Shown one piece after another: positions 45,610 to 58,546 of a stretch of 64,000 bases of DNA. Below the pieces are notes generated by a model. The model ran no database searches and was not told the origin of the DNA. It saw nothing but the letters and a program-made list of their open reading frames with translations. Positions within the stretch are counted from its first letter, which is position 1; every line of letters starts with the position of its first letter. The DNA is from Buddleja alternifolia. Lineage: Eukaryota; Streptophyta; Magnoliopsida; Lamiales; Scrophulariaceae. The translations under genes were made by a program, and so were the position numbers. The stretch covers positions 945,001 to 1,009,000 of the forward strand of contig CM033406.1 in NCBI GenBank assembly GCA_019426215.1. The letters run 5' to 3'.

Positions 45610-47145
45610 TGTTGGTCTCAAGTGGCATACGAAAGGGTCTAGAAGGGGGGGGGTTTAAATTGACCCTGAAGTATTTTTCGACTTCAAACATTTCGTATAA
45701 AAATTCATTGGACGCTTGAGAAGTAGGCGCTTGACCAGAGCGTCTAGTGAAGACTGTTTTATAAAGTTAAACTTAGATTTCAAGATTTGAATACTACAAC
45801 CAAATAGGTTTAAGTGTTCACTTCTTTAATTAGTGTTAGCACAACAGAATGATTTTGTAGTCTTCTTGTTTCAAAGCTTTAGCTTCACAAACGGTTTCTT
45901 AGTAGCTTAGCGTTCACTTGAGTTTTACTTAACAGATTTATACAATGATATAATAATATGAAAAATGATTGTAAAGTAAAGAACACGATATTTGTAAGGT
46001 ACGTTGGGTGGTGTAATCTCAACTACGTCCTTCTTCTCCTTGAACACTCGGAGGCAATCCACTAAGATGGTTCTCAAAGAATCATACAGAAACTTCTACA
46101 AATTAGGAAGAGATGGATGTTGATGACTTGAGCTCCTTGATCACACAGATTTTTGCTCCAAATCACTTCTGTCCTCTTGCTTCTTTCACCTAGAAATAAT
46201 GCAAGTATCCAACTTCGACTTCACACAGATCGCGAGGCTTGGATGAGGTTTCTCTAACGATTTGTTTGATTTTGATAAAGTTCAAACAACTGGGAATATC
46301 TCAATAGTAGTGTAGGTTTCTCCTAAAAGAATGTTTGAGATATTTGGTTGACTGTCTCAGGAATTGAAGAAAAGTGAGAATGTTTTCTTGAATATTCTGG
46401 CTTTTCTGAGATTTTAAGGAATGAGACTTCAATGCAACAGCAATTTAACTTGGAGTGGATCGTTATTTTTGGCTAGTTGTTGAAGTCCTATTTATAGGCA
46501 TTCTTGGAAAAAGTGTCTGTTTGACACATGCACAGGCGCGTGTCTCTCACTTCCGTGAGTGAACCACTTGTGTCCTTTTTCCTAAAAATCTGTTGCACAA
46601 AAGTTGGTGCTGCAGTCTGTGAATAGTTGACAGTCCAATAGGGTGGCTTCTTCGTACGTCTGAAAGTGCTCATCACATTTAATGCTCTTATCAGCATTTA
46701 ATGCATTTGAATTAAATGCCCGTTGGCACTTAATGCACTGAGAATATTTGCATTAAACTCCTTTTGGACTTGGAAAAATTCAGGTGAAATCCATCATTGA
46801 TAGACGCTTATCCATCCTTGAATCACTTTTGTCCTATAAGGTGACGCTTGATATAGTTGGTCATTCAGACGCTTGGAAACTTCATCTTCATTTAGACTTC
46901 GGGCTCTTAAGTCTTCAAACTTCACTACTGATAAGCTCACTCAGAATTCATCAGACGCTCAGCCTAAGACTTCTTAGCCTAACAATCTAGAATAAAAACA
47001 AAACGAAACCTATAAAGCCTATTACAAATCTAACGCTTCAAAGCTTATACATGATTTCTACTAAAATCAAACTTACATATTTTGGGGGTCTAACATAAAA
47101 TCCTAATTTGTCATCATCAAAACATCTAACATGAAATTCCTAACA
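45610..47145 (-). mobile_element. B2 3' LTR
   Basis: On the minus strand it runs from TGTTAGGAATTTCATG at 47145 to CTTGAGACCAACA at 45610. Its inverse TATA box is at 46489-46496. Confidence 0.9.
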
Positions 47146-47371
47146 ATTTCCCCCTTTTTGATGATGGCAATACTTACTCTTTTATAGTTTAAGAGTTTAG
47201 ACAGCCAAAATAAAAGTTAGCTTTGGTTAGATAAGGTTAGTTGATGTTAGTTACGCTTCAACGAGTTGTTTCAACTGAAAAAATGCATTTCATAAATGTC
47301 AATGATTACAAGCATTTTTACAACTAAACAAAAAATTTCATAAGAGACAAGAATATAGATAGTGCAAATCA
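47146..47371 (-). promoter_or_regulatory. B2 3' untranslated region and polypurine tract
   Basis: The tract on the minus strand is CAAAAAGGGGGAAAT (47160 to 47146), just before the LTR. The hairpin arm ATTGCCATCATCAAAA upstream pairs with TTTTGATGATGACAAA inside the LTR with one or two mismatches, as in B1. Confidence 0.7.
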
Positions 47372-48930
47372 AGAAGTGTTAACGACTTGGTCTAACTATG
47401 TATCGCTTGGGCATTTCAGCTCGAATAGCTTCAATTAGGCTGTCTTCCAAAGTCATCATCGCTTCATGATCTTTGTCGATTATGAGCTTGTTCTCTTCTT
47501 TTTGTCTCTTCTTGAAAGTAATAAAGTGTTTGTCCCATTCAGTCGGGTCAATACCCATATACCTTAAGCAAATTCTGAAAGTTCGGTTGAAGTCAGTCAT
47601 CTGCCTCTCTTCAGCTAAAATTCTTGGATCTGTAGGTTTTGGAATAGATGCTCTTTGAAGAGGAATGTCAAACTGTTCAAGCTATGCTCTAGTAGGTATT
47701 GGTAGATTTGGATATAGAGCTAGTGGAGGTTCTCTTAGTGTTCTACTAGGCGCTCCATCAAAATCACTTACTCCATATGCTGTTATCTAAGATGGGAGTC
47801 TAGACGCCGAAAGAGTAGATAATTGCTGACGCTTCGGCGGCGGAGGAGGATCTTGAGCTCTTGAACCAAACGCTCTTCTCTTCTCTCCTTTTCTCTTCTC
47901 TTCCCCCTTATTGCCATCATCAGCCTTCAGAAAATGTTCTGTGAGTAGGCTAACTTGAGTAGCAATCTGAGACATTGAAGCTGTGATATCATTCAGACGC
48001 TTGTCGAAATGTTCTTGCATTGCAAGAAGCTTAGCGCTGGTAACATCATTCATAACTTGAAATTCTCTGCGACATTCATCAACAGCCGCTTGAGCAGAAC
48101 CTCGCATATGAGCAATCTGAGCGTTCATAGTTTGAGATTCAATCTTTGCCAGATCTGCCTTAATCCAGTGGAGGGATTCTTCATTCTGAGTAGCTTGATT
48201 GCTCATCTCCTCTAAGACAGATTTTAGCAAAGGTCCAAATGCTTGACCCACATCCGATGGAACCGCTTGAGGAGCCGGTCGCTTGAATCTGGATATATGC
48301 TTGAGTGAGTCAAGAGGAGCTTGATATGCAGGATCAAAAATTGTGCCTCGTATATCAGTTTGAAGATCCTCAGCAGTATCAGCAGTAACAGAATCAACGA
48401 GTTCAGGAGCGTCAGGAGTAGCTCTTGGTGGAGACGCTTGAACTGGTTCTTCAACAGACGCTGGAATACTTGCAACTTTTGAAGTGGATGCTGGTACGGA
48501 TTCTTCAACCAACTTAGCAGGCGCTTCCTCAATCACTGACTCATCTTGACGAAAGTCATCAAATTGGAAGTTCCAAGAGGCGAGAGTAGCATAGGAATCT
48601 GAAGCAGCTTCCAGAAGTTCAGTCAGCCTGGACTGAGAGATGCAGGTCCCTTGAATGAATGTGTGAATTGGGCTATCTATGGCCCTGATGTACATTGGAC
48701 CAATGATATCCAACACATGATTTGGAAAGATTTTGGATGGTGCTTGGCAGATTGAGAAAATCGAGTTTGGGCAGTAATTCCTAGAGAATCCAATCAACAC
48801 GTCTGTTGGAAGACTTTGAAGATGTTGAGATTCAGGAACATACGAATTATTGCACTCTTCCAGATAAGGATATATAGCCTGAGCCAGTCCTTGATTTCTT
48901 TCCAGCAAAGAGAGGACAACTTCCTGCAGC
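47372..48930 (-). pseudogene. B2 ORF2, 3' third only
   Basis: It begins inside a deletion junction at about 48930 and corresponds to the B1 part from about 18190 onward. Frame 48908-47787 contains the second globular region (LTELLEAASDSY) and the coiled-coil-like segment (KSVLEEMSNQATQNEE, QEHFDKRLNDITASMSQI). A Trp-to-stop change follows LPS at about 47786, another stop lies near 47683, and the conserved C-terminus is at 47600-47379. The N-terminal part, nuclear signals, promoter and leader are lost. Confidence 0.8.
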
Positions 48931-51850
48931 TACATACTCAGCTTCGGCTGTGGAGGTAGCTATCGATTATTGTTTCTTACTATGCCATGAAACTAACTTA
49001 TCACTTAGAAATTGACATGTACCACTAGTGCTCTTACGATCTATTTTGCAACCTGCAAAATCTGCATCTGAGTAACCAATTATTCAAAAGGAGAGTCCCT
49101 AGGATACCATAGGCCCACATTCTGTGTGCCTTTTAGGTATTTAAGGATCTTCGTGGCAGCAATTAAGTGTGACTCCTTAGGATCGGCTTGAAACCATGCA
49201 CACATGCATACCGAAAACATAATATCAAGTCTACTCACAGTAAAATAAAGAAGTGATCCAATGATACCTCTATAGTTAGTGATATCAACTTTCTTCCCAC
49301 TTTCATCTTTATCTACCTTAAGCGTTTGGCTCATTGAAATTTTTGAATATGATGCATTTTCCATACCAAATTTCTTAATCATATCTCTTGTATATTTAGC
49401 TTGGTTAATAAATATGCCATTAGGGAGTTGTTTAACTTGTAATCCTAAAAAAAAAGTTAATTCACCCATCATGCTCATTTTAAATTGTTTTTGCATCATT
49501 TTCTAAAATTTCCCACACAGACGCTTGTTAGTAGAACCAAATATAATATCATCAACATAAATTTGGACTAGGAGAATATCTTCATCATTGGTAATCTTAA
49601 ATAACGTTGTATCAACGCTGCCTTTTGAAAAGCCTTTACCAATAAGGAAAATAGAAAGAGTGTCATACCATGCTCGGGGTGCCTGCTTAAGCCCATAAAG
49701 CGCTTTGTCTAGCTTGTAAACCATACCCTTACCATTGTTGTTGATGAATCCTGGTGGTTGCTCCACATGTACCTCTTCTTGAAGTTTACCATTCAGGAAG
49801 GCACTCTTCATGTCCATTTGATACACTGTAAACTTGTTGAACGCTGCATATGCTAGAAACATAAGAATTGCTTCAAGACGAGCGACAGGAGCATATGTCT
49901 CATCAAAACCAACACCCTCTTCTTGGCAATAACCTTGAGCAACGAGTCTGGCCTTGTTCCTTATTACAATGCCATTCTCACCAATCTTGTTTCTATATAC
50001 CCATCTAGTTCCAATAACTCCTTGGTGAGTTGGTCTTGGTACTAGCGTCCAAACCTTACTACGCTCAAACTGATTAAGCTCTTCTTGCATGGCTTCAATC
50101 CAACTTGGATCGCTTAGCGCTTCATCTACTTTCTTAGGCTCCATTTGAGATAGAAAACTTGCGAACATAGCCTCATTAAATGTAGCGGCTCTAGTCCTAA
50201 CAGGTGCTTCAATATCTCCAATAATCTGCTCAGGTGGATGATCACGCAGCTATAGTCTATCTGGTTGGAATGGGTTAAGAGGTTGAACAGCCGCTTGACG
50301 ATCAGACGTTGACTATCCTCTTGCGTAGGCGCTTCAAGTTCACTGATTCTTGTTTGCTTTTGATGGTCGCTCTCTTCATGATCATCAGTAGATCATGCAT
50401 TGTTATCCGAAATATCCTCACGAGTAATCTTAGAAGGTGGCACTGAGATGTCATCATCGTTGTCACTATCATCATCAATGGTAATCTTAGATGTTTGATG
50501 ACATAGATCTTCAACTCCTACATCATTCATATTAACCTTATTCGGTTCTTGGTTAGCATCATCAAAAACAACATGAATAGATCCCTCAACCTTCGATTTG
50601 ATCTTGTTTAAGATGTGAAAATTCTTTCCATTCTTGGCATAGCCTAGAAAGATTCCCTCATCCGCTTTAGGATCAATTGTCTTTAGGCTTTGGGATCCAT
50701 TATTATGAATAAAACATTTAGAACCAAAGACATGAAAGTATGAAACATTTGGCTTACGTCCCTTCCACAGTTCATATGGAGTTTTCCCATGCTATTTGTT
50801 GATCATGCAACGATTTTGAGTATAACAGGCAGTGTTGATCGCTTCAGCCAAAAACCTAGGAGCAAGCTTGGATTCTGCTAAAATTGTCCTGGTATCTTCC
50901 TTAAGCGTTCTGTTCCAATGCTCAACAACACCATTCTGTTGGGGAGTTTTGGGAACTGAATACTCATGATGTATTCCATTCTCTGCACAAAAATTCTCAA
51001 CAACCTTGTTAGTAAACTCAGTACCGTGATCACTTCTTATTCTTGCAACCTTAAGATTTTTCAATGTTTGAAGTTGCCGAATAAGCGTTGTTAACTTGTC
51101 ACATGTTTCATCTTTAGATGAAAGAAATTCCACCCAAGTAAATCGAGAGAAATCATCTACTATCACCAAAGTATACCTTTTACCACTCACACTAATAGTT
51201 TGAACAGGTCCTAACAGATCCATGTGAAGTAGTTCAAGAATCCTAGAGGTAGATAGATGAGGTTTTCTTTTGAAAGAAGATTTAACTTGTTTTCCCATTT
51301 GACAAGTGTCACAAAGGCGATCCTTGTTAAATGATCCTTTTGGTAATCCCTCTACAAGATTTAGATTTATAAGCTCAGAGATTGTCTTAAAGTTGAGGTG
51401 ATTCATTTTTCTATTCCATAATCAACCCGTTTTAGATTCATTTTTAGCAACAAAACATGTTGGGTTGTTATCAAGTGTTGAACCCCAATCTACCAAATAT
51501 ACGTTATTAGTTCTTTTACCTTTCAATTTAGTAGACTTAGTCTTAGCGTCATTTATATAACAACAGTCGCTTGAGAATATGACTTCAAAGCCTTTATCAC
51601 AAAATTGACTTATGCTTAATAAATTGTTCTTTAGACCCTCAACATAATAAACATCACTTATCATGATGTTCCCCCTATGCATAGTACCTATACCTTTGGT
51701 TTTACCTTTGGAGTTATCACCAAATACAACCTGAGGACCATTGGCAGCTCGATAGTTGATCAGAAGATCTTTGGAACCAGTTATGTGCCTTGACGATCCA
51801 CTATCGAAGTACCAAACAGATGTATTGGCTTTAGCTCTAGGTACCTGCAA
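48931..51850 (-). pseudogene. pol: B2 pol (protease, integrase, reverse transcriptase, partial RNase H)
   Basis: Protease at 51850-51422 is open over 142 codons with YFDSGSSRHITG. The GAG-pre-integrase region and integrase at 51406-50792 keep all three acidic residues (HMDLLGP, RSDHGTEF, NGVVEHWN), then stop at TAG before HGKTPYELW. A linker with stops follows. Reverse transcriptase at 50168-49503 has YVDDIIFGS, then a TAG at 49502-49500 and the rest at 49499-49080. RNase H keeps YSDADFAG and AEYVA and is cut at about 48932, where it joins ORF2 through a junction GGAAGTTGTCC with only about three shared bases. It is better preserved than B1 but still broken. Confidence 0.88.
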
Positions 51851-51864
51851 TTAAAAGGGAAGTT

Positions 51865-54064
51865 TTATTTCTGTTTAGGTACCCATTGTTGTTTGGGTCC
51901 TTCAACATTAGTAGCATTGTTAGTTTGACTTAGAACTTTAGGAATCCATATTTGCCTAGTCTCCATTGTAGGAATACTGGCCTTCTTGGGTTTCACATTG
52001 TGTTGTGTGTGTTGTTTGGGTGTATAGTAATATCCTCGATTATAATAGTAATCATAATCATAGTCATCATAGCAGTGATAATATGATCTAGACTGTTGTG
52101 GATATTGACGCTGGTATTTCCTTGGTGCTGGCTTGGGTCGCATTTTTGGTGCTGGACGCTTAGCGCTTGATTCACAGTGATTAGATTTATCCTTAGCCTT
52201 TTGGGCGTTTGGATGAACCCATTTTTTTTAATTATTTGCTTTTGCTTTACCCTGGCTTGAGTCAGCTTTGACTTTCTCATTCGGCCTCGTACCATTGTCG
52301 CTTGGTTCAACATGTGTTTGATTTTGTGAACCTTCTTTAACAAAGAAAACACCCTTTCTTTTGTTGTTTGCCGTAACTTTAGATTTGTTTGGCTGTTTAC
52401 CGAATTTATTACATCCTAAACCAGTCTTTTCACCAAATAATCTTGTTACCTCAGTCACATTTTCTAGCTTTCTTGATGCTTTAGACAATGATGAGATGAG
52501 CTGTTCTGATTTAGCAAGTCTAGCAATCAGCTCATCTTCTCTCTTGACTATTATATCAAGATCACTTTTCAACTAGATTATTTCACTCTCAAGCGATTGG
52601 TTTTTCTCAATGCACTGTTGCTGAACTTGCAACTCTGCTTTGAGCATCACTTTATCACTTTTGAGAGATGAAATAATATCACAGTGATTTTGGTATAATT
52701 TGGCGGCAACTTGACAATCATTATAATATTCTTTGACTTTGTCAAGCAATTCTTCATAAGAAAGAGGAAGAGATAATTCAGTGTTTACCTCAGGAGACGC
52801 TTCATCATCTCTAGCCATGAGACAAATAAGCGCTAAGTCATCCACTGGCTCATCATCATCACTACTCTCCTCTGAAGACTCCAAATCTTCAAGTGTGGAT
52901 ACTTGTTCTGATTCCGCTAGCAAACCTTGTTGACGAAGGTTGCTTCTGAATTGGTTTCTATCCAAGTAATCCTGCCTTGAAGGCTTAGATACGTTCGGAT
53001 AAGGGCAATTTACCTGGTAGTGCCCTGGTTTCCTGCAATTATAACAAAGATTGGTTTTCATCTTTTGTTCATTTGTTAACCTTGCAGTGTGTGGTTTTGA
53101 GACCACTGGCGCTGAGAGATTTTGAGTAGACGCTTGGTACTGAACAGGCGTTTGGGATGTAGAAACAGAATACTGAGGCGCTTGAAACTATTGATGTATT
53201 GGAGCAAGCGCTTGATATGAACTGTGTCCTTGATGCTTAGGGCTATTTCCTTTCTTTTCATATCTCAGGAACTTTCTGAATCTATTTAGGAGCGCTAGTT
53301 CCTCATCCTCACTGATATTTGAACCTTTTCCCTTATTACCCGATACCCTTGATTGATGCTACGAGCGCTCCAGATTCAATTACCGGACTACTCTCAACAT
53401 CACTGACTGAATTTAACTCAAACTCAAATGCCTTGAGCTCTAAAGAGGCGTTTTCTGGACTTAAAAGATCCAACATAGTAGATTCTCTCATTGCGGTTAT
53501 CTTCATCAAAAATCTACTAGGTAGACTTCTGAAAATCTTAACCACCATTTCTCTGTTTTGCAAATCCATTCCCAACGATGTAAGTTCCGTAACAAGAGCT
53601 GTGAATCTTATGTCCAATTGCTCTAGGGTCTCGTTAGGTAACATCTTAAAGCTGTTGAATTTTTCTTTAGCGATGGAGAGCTTATTTTCCTTGATTTGAG
53701 CTGATCCACCACAAATTATGGCCAACTTATCCCAAATTTCTTTAGTAGTATTACATGATTTGACTTTGTTGAATAGATTGTCATTATCACCAATAGCCGT
53801 ATATAAAGCGTCACGACCAACATTATCCAAATTTGCTCTTCGACGCTCATCAGTGGACCACTCTTGTTTAGGCTTCTCAACATAGCCATCTGAAGTTTCT
53901 TCCGTGGCTCCAGGCGCCCTGGTAATAACCTTCAGAATTTGTATTGGTCCATCTGAAATAATATCGCACATTTCGTTATCACATGAGCAAAGGTATGTGA
54001 AAGCTTTGACCTTCCATGACTCATAGTTTGACTCGGTCAACTTAGGTACTTTAGAAAAAGCCAT
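51865..54064 (-). pseudogene. gag: B2 gag, decayed
   Basis: It starts MAFSKVPKLTESNYESWK at 54064. The capsid domain is open over 242 codons and then goes out of frame at about 53338, because two bases present in B1 are missing. A stop follows in the Gln-rich stretch. Frame 53106-52573 has an intact CCHC knuckle CYNCRKPGHYQVNC, but a TAG (Gln in B1) ends it at about 52572. The coiled segment and K-rich part continue (52572-52228). The Tyr/Asp repeat is shorter than in B1 and the end WVPKQK is followed by TAA at about 51867. Role as for B1 gag. Confidence 0.86.
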
Positions 54065-54156
54065 AAAGAGAATTTTTTTTTAAACAACTATATTTGAAAA
54101 AGAAAAGGATCTAAACAAGCTGTTATGCTTGGAAATTTTAAAATTTCAACTTTAAC

Positions 54157-54169
54157 CGCTCTGATACCA
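54157..54169 (-). promoter_or_regulatory. B2 primer-binding site
   Basis: On the minus strand TGGTATCAGAGCG follows the LTR end after two bases. Unlike B1 it keeps AGC, matching the initiator-Met tRNA. Confidence 0.9.
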
Positions 54170-54171
54170 CT

Positions 54172-55708
54172 TGTTGATCCCAAGTGGCATACGAAAGGGT
54201 CTAGAAGGGGGGGTTGAATAGACTCTGAAGTCTTTTTCGACTTCAAAAATTTTGTATAAAAATTCGTTGGACTCTTGAGAAGTAGGAGCTTGACCTGAGC
54301 GTCTAATGAAGACTGTTTTATAAAGTTAACTTAGATTTCAAGATTTGAATACTACAACCAAATAGGTTTAAGCGTTCACTTCTTTAATCAGTGTTAGCAC
54401 AGCGGAATGATTTTGTAGGCTTCTTATTTCAAAGCTTTAACGTCACAAACGGTTCCTTAGTAGCTTAGCGTTCACTTGAGTTTTACTTAACAGATTTATA
54501 CAATGATATAATAATATGAAAAATGATTGTAAAGTAAGAACACGATATTTGTAAGGTTCGTTGGGTGGTGTAATCCCAACTACGTCCTTCTTCTCCTTGA
54601 ACACTCGGAGACAATCCACTAAGATGGTTCTCAAAGAATCACACAGAAACTTCTACAAATTAGGGAGAGATGGATGTTGATGACTTGAGTTCCTTGATCA
54701 CACAGATTTTTGCTCCAAATCACTTCTATCCTCTTGCTTCTTTCACCCAGAAATAATACAAGTATTCAATTTCGACTTCACACAGATCGCGAGGCTTGGA
54801 TGAGATTTTTCTAAACGATTTGTTTGATTTTGATAAAGTTCAAACAACTGGGAATATCTCAATAGTAGTGTAGGTTTCTCCGAAAAGAATGTTTGAGATA
54901 TTTGGTTGACTGTCTTAGAAATTGAAGAAAAACAAGGGGAATGTTTTCTTGAATATTCTGGCTTTTTTGAGATTTTAGGGAATGAGACTTCAATGCAACA
55001 GCAATTTGACTTGGAGTGGATCGTTATTTTTGGCTAGTTGTTGAAGTCCTATTTATAGGCATTCTTGGAAAAAGTGTCTGTTTGACACATGCACAAGCGC
55101 GTGTCTCTCACTTCCGCGTGTGAACCACTTGTGTCCTTTTTCCTGAAAATCTATTGCACAAAAGTTGGTGCTACAGTTTGTGAATAGTTGACAGTCCAAT
55201 AGGGTGGCTTCTCCGTACGTCTAAAAGTGCTTATCATATTTAATGGTCTTATCAACATTTAATGCATTTGAATTAAATATCCGTTGGCACTTAATGCACT
55301 GAGAATATTTGCATTAAACTCCTTCTGGACTTGGAAATAAATTCAGGTGAAATCCATCATTGATAGATGCTTATCCATCCTTGAATCACTTTTGTCCTAT
55401 AAGGTGACGCTTGATATAGCTGGTCATTTGGAGGCTTGGAAACTTCATCTTCATTCAGACTTCGGGCGCTTGAGTCTTCAAACTTCACTACTGATAAGCT
55501 CACTCAGAATTCATCAGACGCTCAGCCTAAGACTTCTTAGCCTAACAATCTAGAATAAAAACAAAACGAAACCTATAAAGCCTATTACAAATCTAACGCT
55601 TCAAAGCTTATACATGATTTCTACTAAAATCAAACTTACATATTTTGGGGGTCTAACATAAAATCCTAATTTGTCATCATCAAAACATCTAACATGAAAT
55701 TCCTAACA
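54172..55708 (-). mobile_element. B2 5' LTR
   Basis: From TGTTAGGAATTTCATG at 55708 to TGGGATCAACA at 54172 on the minus strand. The inverse TATA box is at 55050-55057. Confidence 0.92.
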
Positions 55709-55713
55709 AGTAT
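55709..55713. repeat. Target-site duplication AGTAT, right copy (B2)
   Basis: Exact copy of 45605-45609. Confidence 0.9.
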
Positions 55714-56918
55714 TTTATTGACTTTCGAAATTAAAATAATATTGAAGTTTTATATTAGCCTCTCTTTGAAGAAATTGATTTCTTCGTGTTTTTCCAAAGT
55801 ATGGATTTTCATTTAAATTTGGAAAGGACGAAATAAAATTAGTATTTTATTGACTTTCGCAATTAAAATGAAATCGAGTTTTTATAAAAATATTGGGGCC
55901 TTTATAATTAAATGAAGAAGTGGACTTCTTCATGGACTTTTAAATAATATGAGTTTTATTCGAATTCCAAGTATAAGATAAAATTGGAATTTTATGGAAT
56001 TTGGAAATTGAATAAAATAAATAATTTTTGAAATTGGGATTTTTCGGATTATATGAAAAAGTGGATTTTTTCATTGTTTTTCAAAATGTGTATTTATTAT
56101 TTAGTTCTTGGAAAATTAATATGATATTAATTGATACCTAGAATAGAATGATAATAGGTTTTGGAAATTGAATTAATTTTTGGATAATTGGAGAATTGTG
56201 ATTCTTCATGGGATTTATGAAATTTGTTTTTAGAAAATAATTAATTGGTCCACTATTTGAATTAGATTATCTTTAATTAAAGCGGGTAAATTTATGTTTA
56301 TGAAAGCATGATGCGTGCATGTATTATGTGATTATGTGGTGATCCGGGTCGAGCCATAGACTAGTCGTTTTAATTTAAGGCCTGCGTGCCATGTCTTCAT
56401 TTTATGTACAGGAGAGGGTGAGGTTTCTTTTGCTATAGTATTGTTGTAATTTGAAGACCGAGATGAAGACATCTTGAAGACGGTGATGGAGACGTTCAAG
56501 CTCGAGGAGCTATGAAGAACTTAGTATATGGTTGGGGTCCTTAGATTAGATTTATCGACACCTTGATGGCTCGTGGTGTTTTTAGGATTGGCTTGACTAG
56601 GATCTCATTTACTGCTTTTATGTATAGCATGCTTGTTGTTATTTATTGTTTGTATCTTGTATATGGTATGTTGTGTTGCATGATCACCAAAGAAAGATAA
56701 ATAACTGAAAATGGTGAGACCTTGTATGCGAAAAACCCCATATCCATATTAAGTCCATAAATGGATAAATTGGGGGCCCGGAAGCCCCTTGATTAGGTCC
56801 AGTGCTTTCCATCATTAGATGTGAGAGGGAATAGCGCGGCTTGTCATCAATGACCAGGAGTCGTGGGATGGTGGCAAGTTAAGTGTATTAATCTCACAAC
56901 AAGGCCTTCTACCATGAC
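55714..56918 (+). mobile_element. C2 leader, second part
   Basis: The tandem AT-rich repeat continues to about 56060. Sequence that inversely matches 23990-24530 of C1 follows (GATCCGGGTCGAGCC..., GGGGGCCCGGAAGC...). The last 30 bases before A2 diverge from C1. There is no gene. Confidence 0.75.
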
Positions 56919-58531
56919 TGTTGGGCTTTAATGCATAAAACGCAATAGAAAATAAAACTCCCACATGGTTCATCTCGATTTTGTATATTCAAATTGTGTT
57001 TTGAAATTTGTACCTTATTCGCAAATTTTAGTTTCTGAACCAGAAATCACAATCCGTTTTGAACAGCAAAATTGTCGTCGTCTCTAAATTGCCATGCCGG
57101 AATCAAAAGCGAAAATCCTCTTCTTTTCCTCCTTGAATTCAGCTAGATGGAGAGAGAGAGAGAGATGGAAGATTATTTTGACTTGGAGAGAAAGTTATGA
57201 CTTAAGGCTTACTTTGATTTTCACTAAGTAGCATATTTATACTACCAATGAAAAACAAATAACCTAATAATCCTAGGCATATGAAGCCCACTTAAGGCTT
57301 TTCTAAGCCCTATGCTTAGTCCATTTCAATTTGTTTAATTATATATTTAATTAATATTATTTATCCAATAAATAAATTAATCAAATAATTAATTAAATCC
57401 TCGTTAACTCTACAATTAATTTTCTCCAAGAAATTAATTAACATGTCAACTTAATTAAATAATAAGATCATCCAATGATTAATTAATTAATTAATTTTGA
57501 TATCCAATACAGAGAATTCTCTCAAGTTAACTTCCATGATTTTTCCTTTAACAATTCATTTAAGCGCGACTTTTTAGATTCGTCTCAAAAGGTAATTGGG
57601 AGGAATCCAAGAGAATGTTAGTAACACCTAGCCAGACCTGTGGCTCACATCGTATCCCAATTGAGAATGAATGAATAGGATCATTCTAAACCTTTTACAC
57701 TGTGAATACCGCACGAGAATGAACATTTTATTCATATATCCCAGTCAAATGAGAGTCATGGTTAAGTCAAACTTATAGGACTTGACCATATGCTTAGCTC
57801 GTAATGAATCGAGGTCAATGAGTATACCTTCATGTCTAACATGAGTATCTCTTTATGCTTTGGCTAAAAAATTTTAACCTCATTCATTCATGACTGTATA
57901 GGATATTTAGCTCATTCACTTATGAGAGAATAAATCCCATTTTGCCAATTCGTTAAGACTTCCACTAGCCCATCAAGTCGCACTTTGAGGTCGACCCCAC
58001 CAATGGGTGAATTGGATCTAACTGCTCTAATGACAGACTTGATGTCACAAGTACATCTTCAACTTGATTGCTCAGGTCTAAGGTTCACGCATACCTATCA
58101 CAACTTATCGATTTTGTCATTGACTGTCAATGAGTGAAAACCCATGTGACAAAATCGATGTGAGTCGTGTTTGAACATATTAGTCTAACTGAGATGTCTA
58201 TGATATAAGTTCCCACTACCATTCCCATAATGATTGACTGGCACTTTCTCTGTCAAAACTTACATCATACAAGTCTCTATTCTGTATTCGACTTGCGAGC
58301 CAAATTTAGATAATAAGGATCAAACTCTCCTAGTGCCATTCTTCCTAGCCCATAGGAAGTAGAAGGTTTGCCTTATTATCAAGGACTTTACGCTATTTAT
58401 GAAAACCTTACAAACGCCTATAAGAAAACAACAAGATAATGCCTTATATTATGTAAAGATATTGTTTAGTTACAAATCAATGCCCTATAAATCTATCCTC
58501 TTTATGGCATTTGAGGGCATACACACTAGCA
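56919..58531 (-). mobile_element. A2 3' LTR
   Basis: 1613 bp from TGCTAGTGTGTATGCCC at 58531 to TTAAAGCCCAACA at 56919. It has an (AG)n microsatellite near 57151-57164 and an inverse TATA box at 57234-57241. The polypurine tract ACAAGTGGGAGAT is at 58532-58544. Confidence 0.88.
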
Positions 58532-58546
58532 ATCTCCCACTTGTAC

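Larger units (their letters stand above)
45610..55708 (-). mobile_element. B2: SIRE-like copia element, complete ends, internal deletion
   Basis: On the minus strand: 5' LTR 55708 to 54172, primer site, gag from 54064, pol to about 48935, a shortened ORF2 ending near 47372, polypurine tract and 3' LTR 47145 to 45610. The LTRs are 1537 and 1536 bp and broadly similar, though not identical near their U5 ends. An exact AGTAT duplication flanks the element. About 3.7 kb (end of RNase H to two-thirds of ORF2, compared with B1) is deleted. Confidence 0.93.
42647..56918 (+). mobile_element. C2: family C element, 5' part, interrupted by B2 and cut by A2
   Basis: It has 5' LTR 42647-44777, primer site 44779-44791 and leader 44792-45609. 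After the B2 insertion the leader resumes at 55709. The order of landmarks matches the C1 leader on the other strand. At 56919 A2 takes over, before gag would begin, so the rest of C2 should lie to the right of the window beyond A2. Confidence 0.85.
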
